Below, piece after piece: positions 15,361-23,718 of a DNA stretch of 37,782 nt (positions are counted from its first letter, which is position 1; each line of letters starts with the position of its first letter). Origin of the DNA: an uncultured Oscillospiraceae bacterium (lineage in GTDB: Bacteria > Bacillota > Clostridia > Oscillospirales > Ruminococcaceae). The notes beneath the pieces are model-generated. The model saw only the letters and a program-made list of their open reading frames with translations, searched no databases and was not told the origin of the DNA. A program made the position numbers and the translations under genes. Location: contig CAJFOJ010000026.1 in the NCBI GenBank assembly GCA_904396495.1, forward strand, positions 1-37,782, in the 5' to 3' direction.

Positions 15361-16308
15361 ATGAGAATTGACCGGAAGGAAGCAGCTGCAAGACTTCTAA
15401 AAGAGGATGATATTATCATCCTCTGTCATCGCAACCCCGACGGCGACACTTTGGGAAGCGGGTACAGCCTCCACTTTGCCTTAAAACAGCTCGGGAAACG
15501 CTCCCGCCTGCTTTGTCACGACTCCATCCCGCCCAAAATGAATTATTTGAGAGGCGGCGAAACCGGGGAGGACTTCCCGCCCCAGTTTGTGGTTTCGGTG
15601 GACATCGCCGACGAACAGCTTTTTGGGGAAACCCTTGCCCCCTATCGGGGAAAGGTGGATTTGGCCATCGATCACCATCCTTCCAACTCCATGTTTGCAA
15701 AAGAGACGCTTTTGGACGACAAAGCTGCCGCCACTTGCGAAATCATCTACCGCCTCCTTTTGGAGATGGGAGCGGCTATCTCCCCGCAAATTGCCGATTG
15801 CCTTTACACCGGCATCACCACTGATACCGGCTGCTTTAAATTCTCAAACGTCACCCCGGACACCCATCGGATCGCCGCCTCCCTCATTGAAAGCGGCTGC
15901 CGGTTTCAGCAAATCAACAAGCTTCTTTTTGAATCGAAAACCATGGGGATGATGGAACTGGAGCGACGTGTCCTCAACACACTGGAATTTCACGATCAAA
16001 ACCGCGTCGCTTTGATCTGCGTCACCCTGCAAATGCTCCGGGAAACCGGCGTCTCTGAATCGGAACTGGACGGCATTTCCGGCATTCCCCGCAAAATCGA
16101 GGGGGTTCAAGTAGGCGTCGCCATCAAAGAACGCGACCAAAATGAGTACAAGCTGTCCATCCGCAGCTCTGAAGTCCTGGACGCCTCCAAATTCTGCGCC
16201 CAATTCGGAGGCGGAGGCCATGCCCGGGCAGCGGGCTGCACCCTTTACGGCACGATAGAAGAGGTCCAACAGACTGTAGTCGCCGCTTTGACGAAAGCTT
16301 TGCGCTAG
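15361..16308 (+). CDS. nrnA: Bifunctional oligoribonuclease / PAP phosphatase NrnA
   Basis: The 315-residue DHH-DHHA1 protein has the metal motifs CHRNPDGDT (H23, D27, D29), VSVDIAD, IDHHPSN and TGITTDTG. The DHHA1 motif FGGGGHARAAG is near the C-terminus. NrnA degrades nano-RNAs (2-5 nt) from the 5' end and dephosphorylates 3'-phosphoadenosine 5'-phosphate. It takes the place of Orn in Firmicutes. It lies between rbfA and truB, its usual neighbours. AAAGGA is 12 bases before the ATG. Confidence 0.93.
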   Translation: MRIDRKEAAARLLKEDDIIILCHRNPDGDTLGSGYSLHFALKQLGKRSRLLCHDSIPPKMNYLRGGETGEDFPPQFVVSVDIADEQLFGETLAPYRGKVDLAIDHHPSNSMFAKETLLDDKAAATCEIIYRLLLEMGAAISPQIADCLYTGITTDTGCFKFSNVTPDTHRIAASLIESGCRFQQINKLLFESKTMGMMELERRVLNTLEFHDQNRVALICVTLQMLRETGVSESELDGISGIPRKIEGVQVGVAIKERDQNEYKLSIRSSEVLDASKFCAQFGGGGHARAAGCTLYGTIEEVQQTVVAALTKALR

Positions 16309-16356
16309 ATTTTCTAATTGTTACCGCCGCTTTCCTTCGGCAGAACGGAGTGTTTG

Positions 16357-17274
16357 ATGATCCAGCCTTCCAGCTTAAACGGAATTCTCTGCATCCACAA
16401 GCCCCAGGACTTCACCTCCTTTGACGTGGTGAAAAAATTAAGGGGTATGACCAAAATAAAGAAAATCGGCCATGCCGGTACTCTCGATCCCATGGCCACC
16501 GGTGTGCTCCCCGTCTTTTTGGGCGCCGCTACCAAGGCCTGCGACATCCTCCCAGACCAAAATAAGCGGTACACCGCGGCCTTCCAGCTGGGGATCACCA
16601 CCAACACCCAGGACATCTGGGGCGAAGTCCTCTCCCGCCGGGAGAGCCGGGTGGTAAAGCAGGACATCCTTGACCTGCTGCCCCGCTTCCGCGGCGATAT
16701 CGAGCAGATCCCCCCCATGTACTCCGCCGTCCAGATAAACGGGAAGCGGCTTTACGACCTGGCCCGCAGGGGCGTCGAGGTGGAGCGCAAGCCCCGTCCA
16801 GTCCACATTCACCGTTTGGAACTGCTCTCCTTCGACGAGGATAGCCAGTGCGGCGTCCTTGACATCGGCTGCTCCAAAGGTACATACATCCGCACACTGA
16901 TTCACGACCTGGGGGAGGCGCTGGGTACCGGCGGCGCCATGACCTCCCTCACCCGCACCGAGGCGGCGGGATTTACCTTAGACGACTGCCTGACCTTTCA
17001 GGAAGTAGAGGAGCTTCTTTGCACAGAGCGGCTTGCCGAACGTATTTTACCGGTGGAAAAGGTGTTTCAAGCCTATCCGGCCATCCGCCTCAACCCCGTC
17101 CAGTCGAAAAAATTTTTAAACGGCGTGCGGCTGGACTTAAATAGGATAAAATACCCCAAAGGGGCCGTCACCTGCCGGATTTACGACGCTGGGAACACTT
17201 TTCTGGGCCTTGCCGACTGCCGGACTGATACTATGGAGCTGGTTTTGAAAAAATTTTTCATCGAAAGGAAGTAA
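16357..17274 (+). CDS. truB: tRNA pseudouridine(55) synthase TruB
   Basis: The 305-residue enzyme makes pseudouridine 55 in the T loop of tRNA. The catalytic Asp is in GHAGTLDPMATGVLP (D44). Other family motifs are NKRYTAAFQLGITTNTQD, PPMYSAVQINGKRLYDLAR and SKGTYIRTLIHDLG. The C-terminal part is a PUA-like domain. I chose the ATG at 16357, with CGGAG six bases upstream; the longer open frame from 16318 adds an unrelated N-terminus. It is 48 bases after nrnA and seven before ribF. Confidence 0.95.
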   Translation: MIQPSSLNGILCIHKPQDFTSFDVVKKLRGMTKIKKIGHAGTLDPMATGVLPVFLGAATKACDILPDQNKRYTAAFQLGITTNTQDIWGEVLSRRESRVVKQDILDLLPRFRGDIEQIPPMYSAVQINGKRLYDLARRGVEVERKPRPVHIHRLELLSFDEDSQCGVLDIGCSKGTYIRTLIHDLGEALGTGGAMTSLTRTEAAGFTLDDCLTFQEVEELLCTERLAERILPVEKVFQAYPAIRLNPVQSKKFLNGVRLDLNRIKYPKGAVTCRIYDAGNTFLGLADCRTDTMELVLKKFFIERK

Positions 17275-17280
17275 CAAGCT

Positions 17281-18228
17281 TTGCACACCTACAACGAAAT
17301 TCCCCATCTGAGCCAAAGCACTTCGGTGGCGCTGGGCTTGTTTGACGGGCTCCATCGGGGCCACCAGCAGGTCATTTTAAAAGCGGTGTCTCATAACAAA
17401 AAAATGATTCCGACGGTATTTTCTTTCGATTACGACAATCCCGCCCTCATTTCCAAGCCGGATTTTAAAGCCCTCCTCTCCCCCACCCTGAAGGTCCGGT
17501 TGCTGGAAAGCCTCGGCGTAGAGCAATTTGTCTGCCCGCCCTTTTCCTCCATCAAGGATATGCCCGCCCGTCGCTTTTTGGAGGAAATCCTGCAAACCGC
17601 CCTACAGGCCAAAGCGGTCTTTTGCGGGTACGACTACCGGTTTGGAAAAAATGCCGAGGGGGACACCAGGATGCTGGAGGAATTTTGCGCCTCAAACGGC
17701 ATTTACTGCGAGGTGCTGCCCGCCCTGACTGAAGGCGGCTCCCCCATCAGCTCCACCCGCATCCGGGAATGTATCCACAGCGGGCGGATGGAGGAAGCGC
17801 AAACGTTACTGGGATATCCGTACACCATCGACTTTCCGGTGTCGGAGGGCCGCAAGCTGGGCCGCAGACTGGGCTTCCCCACCATCAACCAGCCCTATCC
17901 CCAAGGGAATATCCTCCCCCGATTCGGCGTTTACGCCTCTTTGGCACAAATTGACGGAAAAAGCTACATGGGGGTGACAAACGTGGGAGTCAAACCTACC
18001 GTCGGCGCGGACAACCCTCCCTCAGCCGAGACCTATCTCATCGGTTATGAGGGCGATCTCTACGGCCGGCAGATTCCCCTCTCCCTCATCCGCTTTGTGC
18101 GTCCGGAGCAGAAATTTGCTTCCATTGAGGACTTAAAAGGACAAATCGCCAAGGATACCCGAGAAGTCATCAGGACGCTGCAAAATACAGTGGAAAAACC
18201 GCCGCTATTCCAGTTCACGGATCAATAA
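17281..18228 (+). CDS. ribF: Bifunctional riboflavin kinase / FAD synthetase RibF
   Basis: The 315-residue protein has an N-terminal nucleotidyltransferase domain with GLFDGLHRGH, CGYDYRFGK and ISSTRIRECI. Its C-terminal flavokinase domain carries GRRLGFPTIN and GVTNVGVKPT. It makes FMN, then FAD, from riboflavin. The start is TTG at 17281 with AAAGGAA ten bases upstream. The first Gly of the HxGH region is slightly atypical (LFDGLHRGHQ), but the motif is otherwise complete. rpsO, which often follows ribF, is absent and a terminator follows instead. Confidence 0.95.
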   Translation: MHTYNEIPHLSQSTSVALGLFDGLHRGHQQVILKAVSHNKKMIPTVFSFDYDNPALISKPDFKALLSPTLKVRLLESLGVEQFVCPPFSSIKDMPARRFLEEILQTALQAKAVFCGYDYRFGKNAEGDTRMLEEFCASNGIYCEVLPALTEGGSPISSTRIRECIHSGRMEEAQTLLGYPYTIDFPVSEGRKLGRRLGFPTINQPYPQGNILPRFGVYASLAQIDGKSYMGVTNVGVKPTVGADNPPSAETYLIGYEGDLYGRQIPLSLIRFVRPEQKFASIEDLKGQIAKDTREVIRTLQNTVEKPPLFQFTDQ

Positions 18229-18256
18229 AACATGATATGATGAATCAGGTTCCTTC

Positions 18257-18288
18257 CAGGCCGCACCGCAGAAGCGGCGGCCTGTTTT
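18257..18288 (+). terminator. Terminator of the translation operon after ribF
   Basis: An 8-bp perfect stem CAGGCCGC/GCGGCCTG around a 12-base loop, with a TTTT tail, about 29 bases past the ribF stop. Confidence 0.8.
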
Positions 18289-18331
18289 GTTGTAAAAAAG
18301 AGGAATTCATACATAGAAAGGCCGGGAGATT

Positions 18332-21300
18332 ATGAAACTCATCGCGGATTTACATATTCATTCCAAATACTCACGGGCCACCAGCAAAGACGGCATCCCC
18401 GAGTACCTCGACCTCTGGGCGCGGAAAAAGGGTATCGGCCTTTTGGGGACAGGGGATTTTACTCACCCCGTTTGGAGGCAGGAACTAAAGGACAAGCTCA
18501 TCCCGGCGGAGGACGGACTCTACCGTCTGAAAGATGAATTTCTCGCCGATGGAGCAGCCCTTTTTCATGACGCGCCAAGGTTTGTCCTGTCGGGGGAGAT
18601 CAGCTCCATCTACAAGAAAAACGGTAAGGTGCGCAAGGTTCACAATGTGATTTTACTGCCCCATCTGGAGGCAGCGGAGCTTTTGTCCCACAAATTGGAG
18701 GCCATCGGCAACATCCATTCCGACGGCCGTCCCATCCTGGGTCTGGACAGCCGGGATCTGTTGGAAATCACCCTGGATACCTGCCCTGACGCGGTGTTCA
18801 TCCCCGCCCATATCTGGACGCCTCATTTCTCTTTGTTCGGCGCCTTTTCCGGCTTTGACACCATCGAGGAGTGTTTTGAGGACCTGACCCCTCACATCCA
18901 CGCCCTGGAAACCGGCCTTTCCTCCGACCCTCCCATGAACTGGCGGGTTTCGGCTCTGGACCGGTTCAACCTGGTTTCCAACTCCGATGCCCATTCCCCG
19001 CAAAAGCTAGGCCGGGAAGCGAATTTGTTGGACATCGATTTGAGCTACAAAGGTCTGGCCGACGCTTTGCAGGAATCCGCCCCCAAAGGGCTTTTAGGCA
19101 CCATCGAATTTTTCCCGGAGGAGGGAAAATACCATTACGACGGCCACCGCAACTGCAATGTCTGCCTCAAGCCCACCGAAACCGAGGAGTACGGCGGCAA
19201 ATGCCCCGTCTGCGGCAAAAAAATCACCATTGGGGTGGAACACCGGGTGGAGCAGCTCGCCGACCGAGAGGAGGGCTTTACACTGCCAAACGGGCGGCCT
19301 TTTGAGAGCCTCGTCCCTCTACCCGAAGTCATCGCCGCTTCCACCGGCCTATCGGCGGCCAGCAAAAAAACAGCCGCCCAGTATGAGGCGCTCCTCAGTA
19401 AGCTGGGGCCGGAATTTTACATGTTAAGAGAAGCCCCCTTGGAAGACATCCGCCATGCGGCGGGCCCTTTAGTCGAGGAGGGCATCAAACGGCTGCGGGA
19501 AGGCAAGGTGGAGCGCACCCCCGGCTACGACGGGGAATACGGGAAAATCGGGCTGCTGGACAAATCGGAAATTGAGGCATTGAGCGGACAGTTTAGCCTA
19601 TTCGGCGTCCCTTCTAAGAAAAAAGCCGCTCCCGCGAAAAAATCCCTCAAAAAGAAAGCGCCGGATGCAGAGGCGGCGGAAGAAATCGTCCCTCCCTTGC
19701 CGGAGGAAAAACAAAGTGCCCTTTCTGGCCTCAACCACCGGCAGCTGGAAGCCGCCACCGCCGAGGCTCCCGCCGTGGCGGTCATCGCAGGGCCCGGCAC
19801 CGGCAAGACAAAGACCTTAGTGGCCCGGATTGCCTATCTCGTCGAGGAAAAAGGAGTGGAACCGTCTGCCATTACAGCGGTCACATTCACAAACAAAGCG
19901 GCCGCCGAGATGCGGGAGCGGCTCACCCGTTACTTTGGGAACAAACGCATGGCAAACGCCATGACTATCGGGACGTTTCACGCCATCTGCCTCCAGCTGC
20001 TCAAAAAACGGGATCAAAACGTGGCCCTCATCGGCGAATACGAGGCGATGGACTTGGCTTCCCAGGTCATCCGGGAGATGGAACTGAAAATCTCCCCCAA
20101 GCAGTTTATAAGCGAGGTTTCGAAGCAAAAGTGCTTAGGGCAAAGCGATCTCTCCCCAGAGGCCGCCGACGCCTACAACGCCCGCCTTCGGGAGATGGGC
20201 GTGCTCGACTTTGACGACCTGCTTCTCGAAGCCCTGACCCTTTTTGAATCGGAGGACGAAGGGAAAAAGGCGTCCAAAGGGTTCTCCCACCTGCTGGTGG
20301 ATGAATTTCAGGACGTGAGCGACATCCAATACCGTTTAATCCAGGCGTGGAGCCGCCTAGGGCAAAGCCTATTCGTCATCGGCGACCCCGACCAGTCCAT
20401 CTACGGCTTCCGCGGCTCGGACGCCAGGTGTTTTGAGCGGCTCTCCGGTGACCTGCCCGCCCTCAGACAGATCCGCCTCACCGAAAATTACCGCTCCACC
20501 CCGGAGATTATCGGCTGTGCCCTTCCCGCCATATCCAAAAACCAAGGGGAGGCCCGCGTCCTTCACCCCAATGTCCCCAGCGGCGACCCGGTCCAGCTTT
20601 TGACCGCTCCTTCCCCTCTTTCGGAGGGAATTTTCATCGCCAAGGAGATCAACCGGATGGTGGGCGGCGTCGACATGCTGGACTCCCAGGCTTTCTCGGC
20701 GGGCCGCGGGCCGGAAACTCCCCGCAGCTTTTCTGACATGGCGGTGCTCTACCGCACTCACCGGCAGGCGGACATCATCGAAAAATGCCTGCGGAAAGAG
20801 AGTATCCCCTACGTTGTCATGGGACGGGACGACTTTTTGGCCGATCCCAAGGTCCGGGGCACCGAAGCATTTTTCCGTTTTCTGTTGGATCCCCGGGACC
20901 TTCCCGCCCTTAGCGCTTCGCTCCAATTGGCGTTCCAGTTCCCGGAGGATCTCATCTCCCGGCTGGAAGCCCTCTTTTCAGAGCGGAACATCAAAAGCCT
21001 CTCTTCCCCCGACGCGGAGGCCCTCTTTACCGAGTACAAAGAGGTGGGCCACTGTCAAAGATGGATAAAGCTCATCAAAAAATACCTCCCCCGGGTGCAG
21101 AAGGAAAAGCCCCGCTCCCTTTTGGAAGACTGGACGGAGGAAATGGAATGGACGGAACAGGAGCCTCTGAGCCGGTTTATGAACATGTCGGTATTCCACC
21201 CCAATATGACGGCGTTTCTCACAAACCTGCTTTTGGGAGAAGAAGGCGACCTCTCCCGCAGCGCCCAGCCCAGCTACACCGCCGACTTTGTGCGGCTGAT

Positions 21301-21583
21301 GACCCTCCACGGCTCCAAGGGGCTGGAATTTCCGGTAGTCTTCTTGGCAGGGGTCAAAAAAGGCTCCATTCCCTTGGAATCGGTTTCCCACCCCGCTGAC
21401 ATTCCCGAGGAACGGCGGCTGTTCTACGTGGGGATGACCCGCGCCAAGGAAAAGCTCTACCTCTTGTCCTCCCAGTCCGAGCCGTCGGAATTCTTGTCCG
21501 ACATCCCGGAAAATCTTTATCATAAAGGCCCGGCCACCGAACTAAAACACCAGTACGAGGGCAAGCAGCTAAGCCTGTTTTGA
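18332..21583 (+). CDS. Endonuclease Q-type PHP nuclease fused to a UvrD/PcrA-type helicase
   Basis: A single 1083-residue frame. Residues 1-400 match the EndoQ/TIGR00375 family: metal residues in ADLHIHSKYS (H8, H10), TGDFTHP (D42), SGEIS (E89), IPAHIW (H160) and SNSDAHS (D219, H221). A four-cysteine zinc site is at C275/C278/C291/C294. EndoQ nicks DNA 5' to deaminated bases or abasic sites. Residues 460-1083 are a superfamily 1A helicase: Walker A AGPGTGKTKT (K492), VDEFQD (656-661), GDPDQSIYGFRG, LTENYRS, and RRLFYVGMTRAKEKLYL. QFSLF (420-424, at the linker) and QLSLF (last five residues) both fit the sliding-clamp binding motif. Together these suggest a lesion nick-and-unwind repair enzyme at the replisome. 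A fused EndoQ-helicase is uncommon in what I know. Confidence 0.85.
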   Translation: MKLIADLHIHSKYSRATSKDGIPEYLDLWARKKGIGLLGTGDFTHPVWRQELKDKLIPAEDGLYRLKDEFLADGAALFHDAPRFVLSGEISSIYKKNGKVRKVHNVILLPHLEAAELLSHKLEAIGNIHSDGRPILGLDSRDLLEITLDTCPDAVFIPAHIWTPHFSLFGAFSGFDTIEECFEDLTPHIHALETGLSSDPPMNWRVSALDRFNLVSNSDAHSPQKLGREANLLDIDLSYKGLADALQESAPKGLLGTIEFFPEEGKYHYDGHRNCNVCLKPTETEEYGGKCPVCGKKITIGVEHRVEQLADREEGFTLPNGRPFESLVPLPEVIAASTGLSAASKKTAAQYEALLSKLGPEFYMLREAPLEDIRHAAGPLVEEGIKRLREGKVERTPGYDGEYGKIGLLDKSEIEALSGQFSLFGVPSKKKAAPAKKSLKKKAPDAEAAEEIVPPLPEEKQSALSGLNHRQLEAATAEAPAVAVIAGPGTGKTKTLVARIAYLVEEKGVEPSAITAVTFTNKAAAEMRERLTRYFGNKRMANAMTIGTFHAICLQLLKKRDQNVALIGEYEAMDLASQVIREMELKISPKQFISEVSKQKCLGQSDLSPEAADAYNARLREMGVLDFDDLLLEALTLFESEDEGKKASKGFSHLLVDEFQDVSDIQYRLIQAWSRLGQSLFVIGDPDQSIYGFRGSDARCFERLSGDLPALRQIRLTENYRSTPEIIGCALPAISKNQGEARVLHPNVPSGDPVQLLTAPSPLSEGIFIAKEINRMVGGVDMLDSQAFSAGRGPETPRSFSDMAVLYRTHRQADIIEKCLRKESIPYVVMGRDDFLADPKVRGTEAFFRFLLDPRDLPALSASLQLAFQFPEDLISRLEALFSERNIKSLSSPDAEALFTEYKEVGHCQRWIKLIKKYLPRVQKEKPRSLLEDWTEEMEWTEQEPLSRFMNMSVFHPNMTAFLTNLLLGEEGDLSRSAQPSYTADFVRLMTLHGSKGLEFPVVFLAGVKKGSIPLESVSHPADIPEERRLFYVGMTRAKEKLYLLSSQSEPSEFLSDIPENLYHKGPATELKHQYEGKQLSLF

Positions 21584-21647
21584 GAAAGCCTATTGGTTTA
21601 ACCCCTGTTTATCGTCCGCTTAATTGAGAACATACAATAAACGCAGA

Positions 21648-21716
21648 AGCCAGCATCCACACCGTTTTGCCTTGTAGGAAATGATTCCTGAAAAGGGGGC
21701 GAATGTGGGTGCCGGC
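21648..21716 (-). other. Folded intergenic element after the helicase gene
   Basis: Outer arms 21648-21660 and 21704-21716 pair at 12 of 13 positions if transcribed on the reverse strand, counting one G-U. They enclose a perfect inner hairpin (AGGAA-TGAT-TTCCT type, near 21676-21690). It lies just downstream of the reverse-strand redox operon and could be its 3' end structure, though no T-run is obvious. Confidence 0.35.
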
Positions 21717-21789
21717 TCCTGCTGATTTTGGGCATTATTGGGGAGGTTTTATTTGTTTGCGGCCTTTTACTGCCCTGCCGCTTGATCCG

Positions 21790-22119
21790 TTATTCCGCGT
21801 TTTCCTCATACACCTCTTTGGCGAACCGGAACGCCGCCCATGCCTTGGGCCATCCAGCGTAGAAGGCGGCGTGGGTGAGGATTTCCGCCATCTCCTCTTT
21901 GGTGACGCCGTGGCGTTTGGCGTTTTCAATGTGAAATTTGAGCGAACTGTCCAAAACTCCGCTGGCCATCAACGCCGTCACGGTGACGATGCTCCGATCC
22001 CGGGCGGAAAGCTCCCGCTCCCGCGACCAAACTTCGCCAAAGAGCACATCGTCGTTTAGCTGTGCAAATTTCGGGGCGAAATCTCCCAATTGGTCTTTAC
22101 CTGCTGTTACTTTTTCCAT
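21790..22119 (-). CDS. Carboxymuconolactone decarboxylase-family protein
   Basis: The 109-residue protein fits the CMD/AhpD-like helical family (RELSARDRSIVTVTALMASGVLDSSLKFHIENAKRHGVTKEEMAEILTHAAFYAGWPKAWAAF). The CxxC redox pair of AhpD is absent, so it is closer to decarboxylase-type members or small stress-linked proteins than to peroxidases. It is the last gene of the reverse-strand redox operon, two bases after the alcohol dehydrogenase. In Bacillus, a paralogue (yraC) lies next to adhR, which fits a shared carbonyl-stress context. Confidence 0.82.
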   Translation of the reverse strand: MEKVTAGKDQLGDFAPKFAQLNDDVLFGEVWSRERELSARDRSIVTVTALMASGVLDSSLKFHIENAKRHGVTKEEMAEILTHAAFYAGWPKAWAAFRFAKEVYEENAE

Positions 22120-22121
22120 CT

Positions 22122-23294
22122 TTATTCCCCCATGCTTTCTTTTAAAATTGCAACGATTTCATCGTGGGTGAGAACCTTGTAGCCGCCCTCCATGATAAAG
22201 GTGCCCTTGGCGATGCCGTCCAGCATTTCATCAGTGACGCCCAGTTCTTTGGTGTTCATCACAAGGCCGATTTCCCTCATCCAGGTCTCCATCCGGTCAA
22301 GGCCCTCGGAGGCGATTTGTTCGTCGGTTTTCCCTACCGCGTCCACATCCCAGACGTTTACAGCGTACCGTTTAAACTTCTGAATCCCATAGGGCATGAT
22401 GTAGCGGTAATAGGGCATGGAAACAGCGGACAGGGTCATGCCGTGGGTGGCGTCGGTGTAAGCGCCGATGGACTGCCCGATCATGTGGACCATCCAGTCG
22501 GTGGCCTTCCCCTTTGCAACCAGCGTGTTGAGCGCCCAGGTGGCGATCCACATGATGTTGCTCCGAGCCTCGTAGTCGGTGGGGTTTTTCACCGCGATTT
22601 TGGAGCTGTGGATCAACGACCGCAACAGACCCTCCATGATGTAGTCGGAGGTGTTGTCGTCGTCGCCGGAAAAATACTGCTCCAAAATGTGGGACATGAT
22701 GTCGAAAAAGCCCGCGATCATCTGGTATTTCGGAAGGGTAAAGGTGTAGGTGGGGTTGAGGATGCTAAACTTAGGAAAGACGTTGTCGCCGAAGACATGG
22801 CCGATTTTCAGCTTCTGCTCATGGTTTGTGATGACAGAGCCCCCGTTCATCTCCGAGCCGGTGCCCACCATGGTCAGCACGCAGCCCACCGGGATGATTT
22901 TATTGTCCACGTCCTCCATGCGGAGATAGTATTTGTCCCAGGGGTCCTCCGCGCAATAGGTGGAGACCGAAACCGCCTTGGCGTAATCGCAGACCGATCC
23001 GCCGCCCACGGCCAAAATCAGGTCCACATTCCCCTCTTTGGCCCGTTTGCAGCCCTCGTAGAGCTTTTCCACCGTGGGGTTGGGCATAACGCCCGGATCC
23101 TCGATAATTTCCTTGCCGCTGGCTTTCAGGATAGAAACCACCTGATCATAGATGCCGTTTTTCTTGATGGAGCCGCCGCCATATATGAGTAGCACGTTTT
23201 TACCGTAGTTTGAAAGCTCCCCACTCAAATAATCGAGAGCGTTTTCTCCAAAATAAAGTTTGGTGGGATTGGAATAGCTAAAATTTCCTAACAT
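22122..23294 (-). CDS. Iron/zinc-containing alcohol dehydrogenase (YqhD/butanol dehydrogenase type)
   Basis: The 390-residue protein belongs to the type III alcohol dehydrogenases, close to NAD(P)H-dependent butanol dehydrogenases and YqhD aldehyde reductase. The coenzyme motif is LAVGGGSVCDYAKAVS. Metal residues appear at FFDIMSHILEQYF (Asp, His) and MVHMIGQSIGAYTDATHGM (two His). It likely reduces aldehydes to alcohols. AAGGAG lies before the ATG, and its gene follows merR on the same strand by about 30 bases. It differs clearly from the FucO-type enzyme at 6266. Confidence 0.9.
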   Translation of the reverse strand: MLGNFSYSNPTKLYFGENALDYLSGELSNYGKNVLLIYGGGSIKKNGIYDQVVSILKASGKEIIEDPGVMPNPTVEKLYEGCKRAKEGNVDLILAVGGGSVCDYAKAVSVSTYCAEDPWDKYYLRMEDVDNKIIPVGCVLTMVGTGSEMNGGSVITNHEQKLKIGHVFGDNVFPKFSILNPTYTFTLPKYQMIAGFFDIMSHILEQYFSGDDDNTSDYIMEGLLRSLIHSSKIAVKNPTDYEARSNIMWIATWALNTLVAKGKATDWMVHMIGQSIGAYTDATHGMTLSAVSMPYYRYIMPYGIQKFKRYAVNVWDVDAVGKTDEQIASEGLDRMETWMREIGLVMNTKELGVTDEMLDGIAKGTFIMEGGYKVLTHDEIVAILKESMGE

Positions 23295-23324
23295 ACTTGC
23301 CTTTCTCCTTTGTGTTGATCAAAT

Positions 23325-23702
23325 TTATTTGTCCCATGTGAGGGTCCCAGTCTCCACTGCGATCTCGTACCGGGCAATTTTGTAGTTGAGCCGGTCCAGG
23401 GTTTCGTCGATCTGTCTGCGCTGTTCCAGCAGGTTGTCCCTCTGCTCCACCAAGAGCTGAAGCCTAGCCGGAATGGTTCCGTCCCCCTCCTGACACAGCC
23501 GCACGTACTCGATCATCGCCTCCACCGGCAGCCCGGCGCTCCGCATGCACTTTGCAAGCTCCACCCACTGGATGTCGGTTTGCTGGTAGTCCCTGATTCC
23601 CCCGGCAGTGCGGGTCACAGGCGGGATCATCCCCACCCGTTCGTAGTACCGGAGGGTGTCCTGGGAGATTTGATACTTTTCGCTGACCTCTTTGATGGTC
23701 AT
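23325..23702 (-). CDS. MerR-family regulator (AdhR/NmlR-like)
   Basis: The 125-residue protein has the MerR winged helix (TIKEVSEKYQISQDTLRYYERVGMIPPVTRTAGGIRDY), then a coiled-coil dimer helix near residues 75-110. It lacks a long effector domain, as in NmlR/AdhR types. Cys52 (AKCMRSAGLPV) matches the position of the cysteine required for AdhR activity in Bacillus subtilis; a second Cys is at 70. This suggests direct sensing of aldehydes or other electrophiles. AAAGGAGG overlaps the stop of the preceding aldo/keto reductase, so the two are tightly coupled. The operon promoter at 26192-26222 has the MerR architecture. Confidence 0.88.
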   Translation of the reverse strand: MTIKEVSEKYQISQDTLRYYERVGMIPPVTRTAGGIRDYQQTDIQWVELAKCMRSAGLPVEAMIEYVRLCQEGDGTIPARLQLLVEQRDNLLEQRRQIDETLDRLNYKIARYEIAVETGTLTWDK

Positions 23703-23718
23703 AGCTTCTTATCCTCCT

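Noticed and set aside
17230..17281. FMN riboswitch upstream of ribF
   Set aside because: Only seven bases separate truB from ribF, and no RFN element is seen.
22164..23192. 342-residue forward frame opposite the alcohol dehydrogenase gene
   Set aside because: It is the antisense shadow of a clearly homologous dehydrogenase, with His/Val/Gly-rich composition typical of such shadows and no recognisable domain.
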